Assembly (NCBI GenBank): GCA_964452285.1
Contig: CAYVKW010000015.1
Span: forward strand, 1 to 25,825
Reading direction: 5' to 3'
From: JAUNST01 sp964452285
GTDB taxonomy: Bacteria > Patescibacteriota > Microgenomatia > UBA1400 > PJMF01
DNA: 25,825 bases
Positions 23,477 to 25,825 of the stretch are shown here, one piece after another. A model generated the notes under the pieces. That model had not been told where the DNA came from. It was given only the letters and a program-made list of their open reading frames with translations, and searched no databases. The stretch's first letter is position 1. Each line of letters starts with the position of its first letter. The position numbers were made by a program, and so were the translations under genes.

Positions 23477-24184
23477 TTAGAACTGCTCAGTAATAATGAA
23501 TTCTGGAGCAATGGATTTTTTTTGGAGAATTTCCTTGACGGAAGTGACCATTTTTTGATTGCCGCAAAGGTAAAATTGAGTGGGTAATGTGAGCGGAAGT
23601 TTTTCTAGGTAGTCAGTAATATGCCCAGTGGCGAGCTGCCAATTGGGGCTAGGCTGAGAGACAACGGGGACGAAATTAAAATTGGTATAGTGTTTTTGGA
23701 GATCGGCAAAAAAATCAAGCCAAAAAAAATCTTGATCGTGGCGCATGCCCCAGAGAAGGGTGAGCGGGCGGGTCTCAGCGCGATTTTGCAAGAGGTCGGT
23801 GAGCATGCTTTTGATAGGAGCAATGCCGCTGCCAGTGGCGAGAAAAATCAGCTCATCGGCAGCAGGTTCATTTTTAATCACAAAATGTCCCAAAGGCAAA
23901 ATCGCGCTGATTTCTTGACCGAATTCTAATTGACGTAAAAAAGTGGTGCCAGGCCCGCCCGGTTGATGATCAACTAAAAGCTCAAAACTGGAAGTGATGT
24001 CTGGACGATCAGACATGGAATAGGCGCGAGCAGTTTTGGGGTCAATTTGTAAGAGCACATATTGTCCGGCTTGATTGTCCATAGTTGATGGCGAGACGAG
24101 CTCAAAGCGGTATTGAGAGTAGCGATCGTTATAGTCAAGGCGGTCGCTTAAACGGACTTGATATTTTTGCGGGGTAATGGGCAT
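23477..24184 (-). CDS. ferredoxin-NADP reductase-like FAD oxidoreductase
   Basis: This is a two-domain FNR-fold flavoprotein that passes electrons between NAD(P)H and a partner. The 235-aa protein has the FAD-binding motif RAYSMS (residues 53-58), GPGTTFLR (77-84) at the isoalloxazine and phosphate site, and the NAD(P) domain motif ATGSGIAPIKSM (116-127), followed by LCGNQKMV and a C-terminal EQF. It lacks a ferredoxin or other fused iron-sulfur domain, so the partner must be a separate protein. Length is typical of stand-alone bacterial FNR-like reductases. The partner and cofactor are not decidable here. It diverges from tRNA-Val across an 80-nt spacer. Confidence 0.88.
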   Translation of the reverse strand: MPITPQKYQVRLSDRLDYNDRYSQYRFELVSPSTMDNQAGQYVLLQIDPKTARAYSMSDRPDITSSFELLVDHQPGGPGTTFLRQLEFGQEISAILPLGHFVIKNEPAADELIFLATGSGIAPIKSMLTDLLQNRAETRPLTLLWGMRHDQDFFWLDFFADLQKHYTNFNFVPVVSQPSPNWQLATGHITDYLEKLPLTLPTQFYLCGNQKMVTSVKEILQKKSIAPEFIITEQF

Positions 24185-24220
24185 GAAAGTTTTGCTTTCT
24201 AAGTTTTTCTAATTTGTTTT

Positions 24221-24235
24221 ATGTTATAATAACAT
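24221..24235. promoter_or_regulatory. palindromic extended -10 between FNR gene and tRNA-Val
   Basis: The 15-bp palindrome reads TGTTATAAT on the plus strand, toward the tRNA (start near 24237), and TGTTATTAT on the minus strand, toward the reductase gene. It is a candidate bidirectional promoter. No strong -35 is seen on either side. Confidence 0.5.
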
Positions 24236-24263
24236 GTTCTGCGAGAAAAAGTGAATGAATTTT

Positions 24264-24337
24264 GGTCGCATGGCTCAGTTGGTTAGAGCGCACGATTCAC
24301 ATTCGTGAGGTCCCAGGTTCGAATCCCGGTGCGACCA
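24264..24337 (+). tRNA. tRNA-Val (anticodon CAC)
   Basis: A full 74-nt cloverleaf is present: acceptor GGTCGCA with TGCGACC, D-arm GCTC/GAGC with GG in the loop, anticodon stem CACGA/TCGTG around TTCACAT, and TTCGAAT T-loop. Position 34-36 is CAC, reading GUG codons. The CCA end is not encoded (CTA follows the discriminator A). One T-stem pair is an A-C mismatch (positions 51-63). Confidence 0.95.
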
Positions 24338-24392
24338 CTAAAATAAATTCTGGTTAATCTAAAAATAAAATTTAAGTTTAAAATTTTTCTTA

Positions 24393-24421
24393 TTGCATTC
24401 AGCTGCTTTTTATGTTACACT
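24393..24421 (+). promoter_or_regulatory. putative promoter upstream of the AC-repeat reading frame
   Basis: -35 TTGCAT (24393-24398), 17-bp spacer, -10 TACACT (24416-24421) with TG one base upstream. It would start near 24428, ahead of the small frame that begins at 24460 or 24502. Confidence 0.45.
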
Positions 24422-24554
24422 TTCGTTGTGTTTTACTGATGTAGATTTTTATTAATCAATTGATAATAATTTTGGCTAAAATAAGAAAAAAGTGGATAAA
24501 AATGCAGGTAAATAAAAGTTTTAATTTCGATCAGAGCAAAATTAGTGTTATGGG

Positions 24555-24632
<78 letters not shown>

Positions 24633-24704
24633 CGATTTTTAAGTGATAGTGAATGCACGATTGGTAAGTGCGGGCAGCAAATTAATTTTGGTTTAGCAAT
24701 TTGG

Positions 24705-25697
24705 TTGTCTAAGTTTTACTTCATAGTTTTTTCAATTTTTACTTTTAGATCACGCGCAAGTCTTTTACTTCTACTCTCCCCTCTTTTACTTTTCTTTTTC
24801 TTATTTTCTCCATTTACTAATTTAGCTTCTGCAGCCGCAGGTATTACAGTAGATGAAATGCCTCTTGGAACAGTGGTGGTAATAAATGGGATTAAATTAA
24901 TTAAAATAACTTCTACTAATAAATTTATGGCCATAGAACCTTTTACTGATTGTAATCCACAAACTGATATGCAATGTTTTGATCAGTGTGAGAGCTGGGA
25001 AACACCGACTTATGGAACGATGAGTTATTCAAATGCAAATGGACTAAATGCGAGCGCTAGAACTTATTTAACTGATCTTCGTGATGGAAAACAATACGAA
25101 GTTCGCAAATTTGCTGATGGTAAATGTTGGATGGCAAATGATTTAATGTATGGCGGTGTGACTGATGCTTGCCTATCAAGAACTACTTATTCAGGTAATG
25201 GCTCGACAACGCCTACGGGTAGATTTGGGACTGGCACTTATGGTGATTGTCGTAATTCTCCTGGATATGCGACTTATCTTTATAACTGGCAGGCAGTTAT
25301 GCAAAATGTAAGTGCTTATTATAATACTACCTATTCTGGACCGACACAAAATGTCCAAGGACTTTGTCCACAAGGCTGGCATGTGCCAACTGGCGGACCA
25401 GCGGGCGAACAAGTGGCTTTGGATAAAGCCATTGGTGGGACGGGTGCTAATGGTCAGTCATCTGGTAATGGCTATACTTTTTGGCGGCCAGGGGGAAATT
25501 TCTTGGGTACTTATTCTGGTTATTGTACGGCAGATTATGGAGCATTGGGACATCAGGGTGCATATAACGGTTATTGGTCTTCAACTGAAGCTAACGCTAC
25601 AACTGCTTATTTTGCTTTTGTTTATTACAATGCTAACCATGTGCAACGCTCGACTGAAAAGTGGACTGGATTATCAGTACGCTGCGTCAAGAATTAA
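24705..25697 (+). CDS. secreted FISUMP (Fib_succ_major) domain protein
   Basis: FISUMP domains (Fibrobacter succinogenes major paralogous domain) occur in exported proteins; their role is mostly unknown. Markers here are YLTDLRDGKQYEVRKFADGK with CWMANDLMYG (about residues 121-150), LCPQGWHVPT, GYWSSTE and the terminal SVRCVKN. The N-terminus has a Leu/Phe-rich core (about 19-40) and an ASAAAG signal-peptidase-like site near residue 45, so it is probably exported. The start is unclear: no ATG lies between the preceding in-frame stop (24591) and the signal peptide. I give TTG at 24705 (330 aa). The frame stays open back through the AC tract, so the true start may be elsewhere. Confidence 0.8.
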   Translation: MSKFYFIVFSIFTFRSRASLLLLLSPLLLFFFLFSPFTNLASAAAGITVDEMPLGTVVVINGIKLIKITSTNKFMAIEPFTDCNPQTDMQCFDQCESWETPTYGTMSYSNANGLNASARTYLTDLRDGKQYEVRKFADGKCWMANDLMYGGVTDACLSRTTYSGNGSTTPTGRFGTGTYGDCRNSPGYATYLYNWQAVMQNVSAYYNTTYSGPTQNVQGLCPQGWHVPTGGPAGEQVALDKAIGGTGANGQSSGNGYTFWRPGGNFLGTYSGYCTADYGALGHQGAYNGYWSSTEANATTAYFAFVYYNANHVQRSTEKWTGLSVRCVKN

Positions 25698-25825
25698 ATT
25701 AGAGAAAAGCAAATTCATCAGCGCGCGAGGTTTTTAACCTCGCGCGCTGAGCAGAAAATGAACAATTAGTCTTCTGATCAAGATAACCCTAAAATAAGTA
25801 TAAATGCGAAGATACCCAGAAAAAG
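25698..25825. other. intergenic tail of the window
   Basis: Apart from the hairpin described separately I see no gene, promoter or further repeat in these 128 nt. Confidence 0.5.
25718..25750. terminator. perfect 15-bp hairpin after the FISUMP gene
   Basis: Arms 25718-25732 and 25736-25750 pair perfectly around a TTT loop, with a GCGCGCGAGG core. It lies 20 nt after the stop, the position of a terminator, but no T-tract follows on either strand (GCAGAAAATG on the plus side). Confidence 0.6.

Overview
The window looks like a chromosomal segment of a Candidate Phyla Radiation (Patescibacteria) bacterium; I cannot fix the lineage below that. Grounds: compact AT-rich genes, a housekeeping set (bL19, UMP kinase, GAPDH, SHMT, DnaK) mixed with LCP and FemAB cell-wall enzymes, several type IV prepilins, a Fibrobacter-succinogenes-type (FISUMP) surface protein, and many uncharacterised small membrane or coiled-coil proteins. 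TGA is used as a normal stop (yraN, the Lon-like gene), so a recoded UGA is not needed.

Layout. 1-1273: 3' end of a + strand gene meeting an LCP-family gene tail to tail at a shared CTAG. 1409-3518: rplS, yraN, a polytopic membrane protein and a Met-rich single-pass protein, closed by a perfect hairpin terminator. 3652-7791: a LexA-like regulator, FemAB transferase, pyrH, gap and a coiled-coil protein. 7798-15971: a co-directional surface-glycan block of three GT2 enzymes, one GT4 enzyme, a GT2-GT39 fusion and a second GT39-like membrane transferase. 16069-18528: glyA and a Lon-type AAA+ ATPase lacking the protease domain, ended by a bidirectional terminator shared with convergent dnaK. 20673-23440: dnaK with CIRCE-like operators, then four prepilin-like genes in two convergent pairs. 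23477-25825: an FNR-like reductase, tRNA-Val(CAC), an intergenic region with an (AC)19 tract, and the FISUMP protein.

How it fits together. Much of the block serves the envelope: LCP and FemAB act on wall polymers, the glycosyltransferases build or attach surface sugars, the pilins form fibres, and the FISUMP protein is probably exported. Expression signals fall into two classes: leadered genes with Shine-Dalgarno sites (rplS, glyA, dnaK, the first GT2), and genes whose -10 hexamer ends only 7-10 nt before the start codon, implying leaderless mRNAs.

Most unusual items: a LexA homologue that has lost cleavage site, catalytic Ser and catalytic Lys; a Lon ATPase module without protease; and an (AC)19 tract whose loss of one unit or gain of two would fuse an upstream reading frame to the FISUMP gene. 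All assignments come from reading motifs by eye, without database searches.
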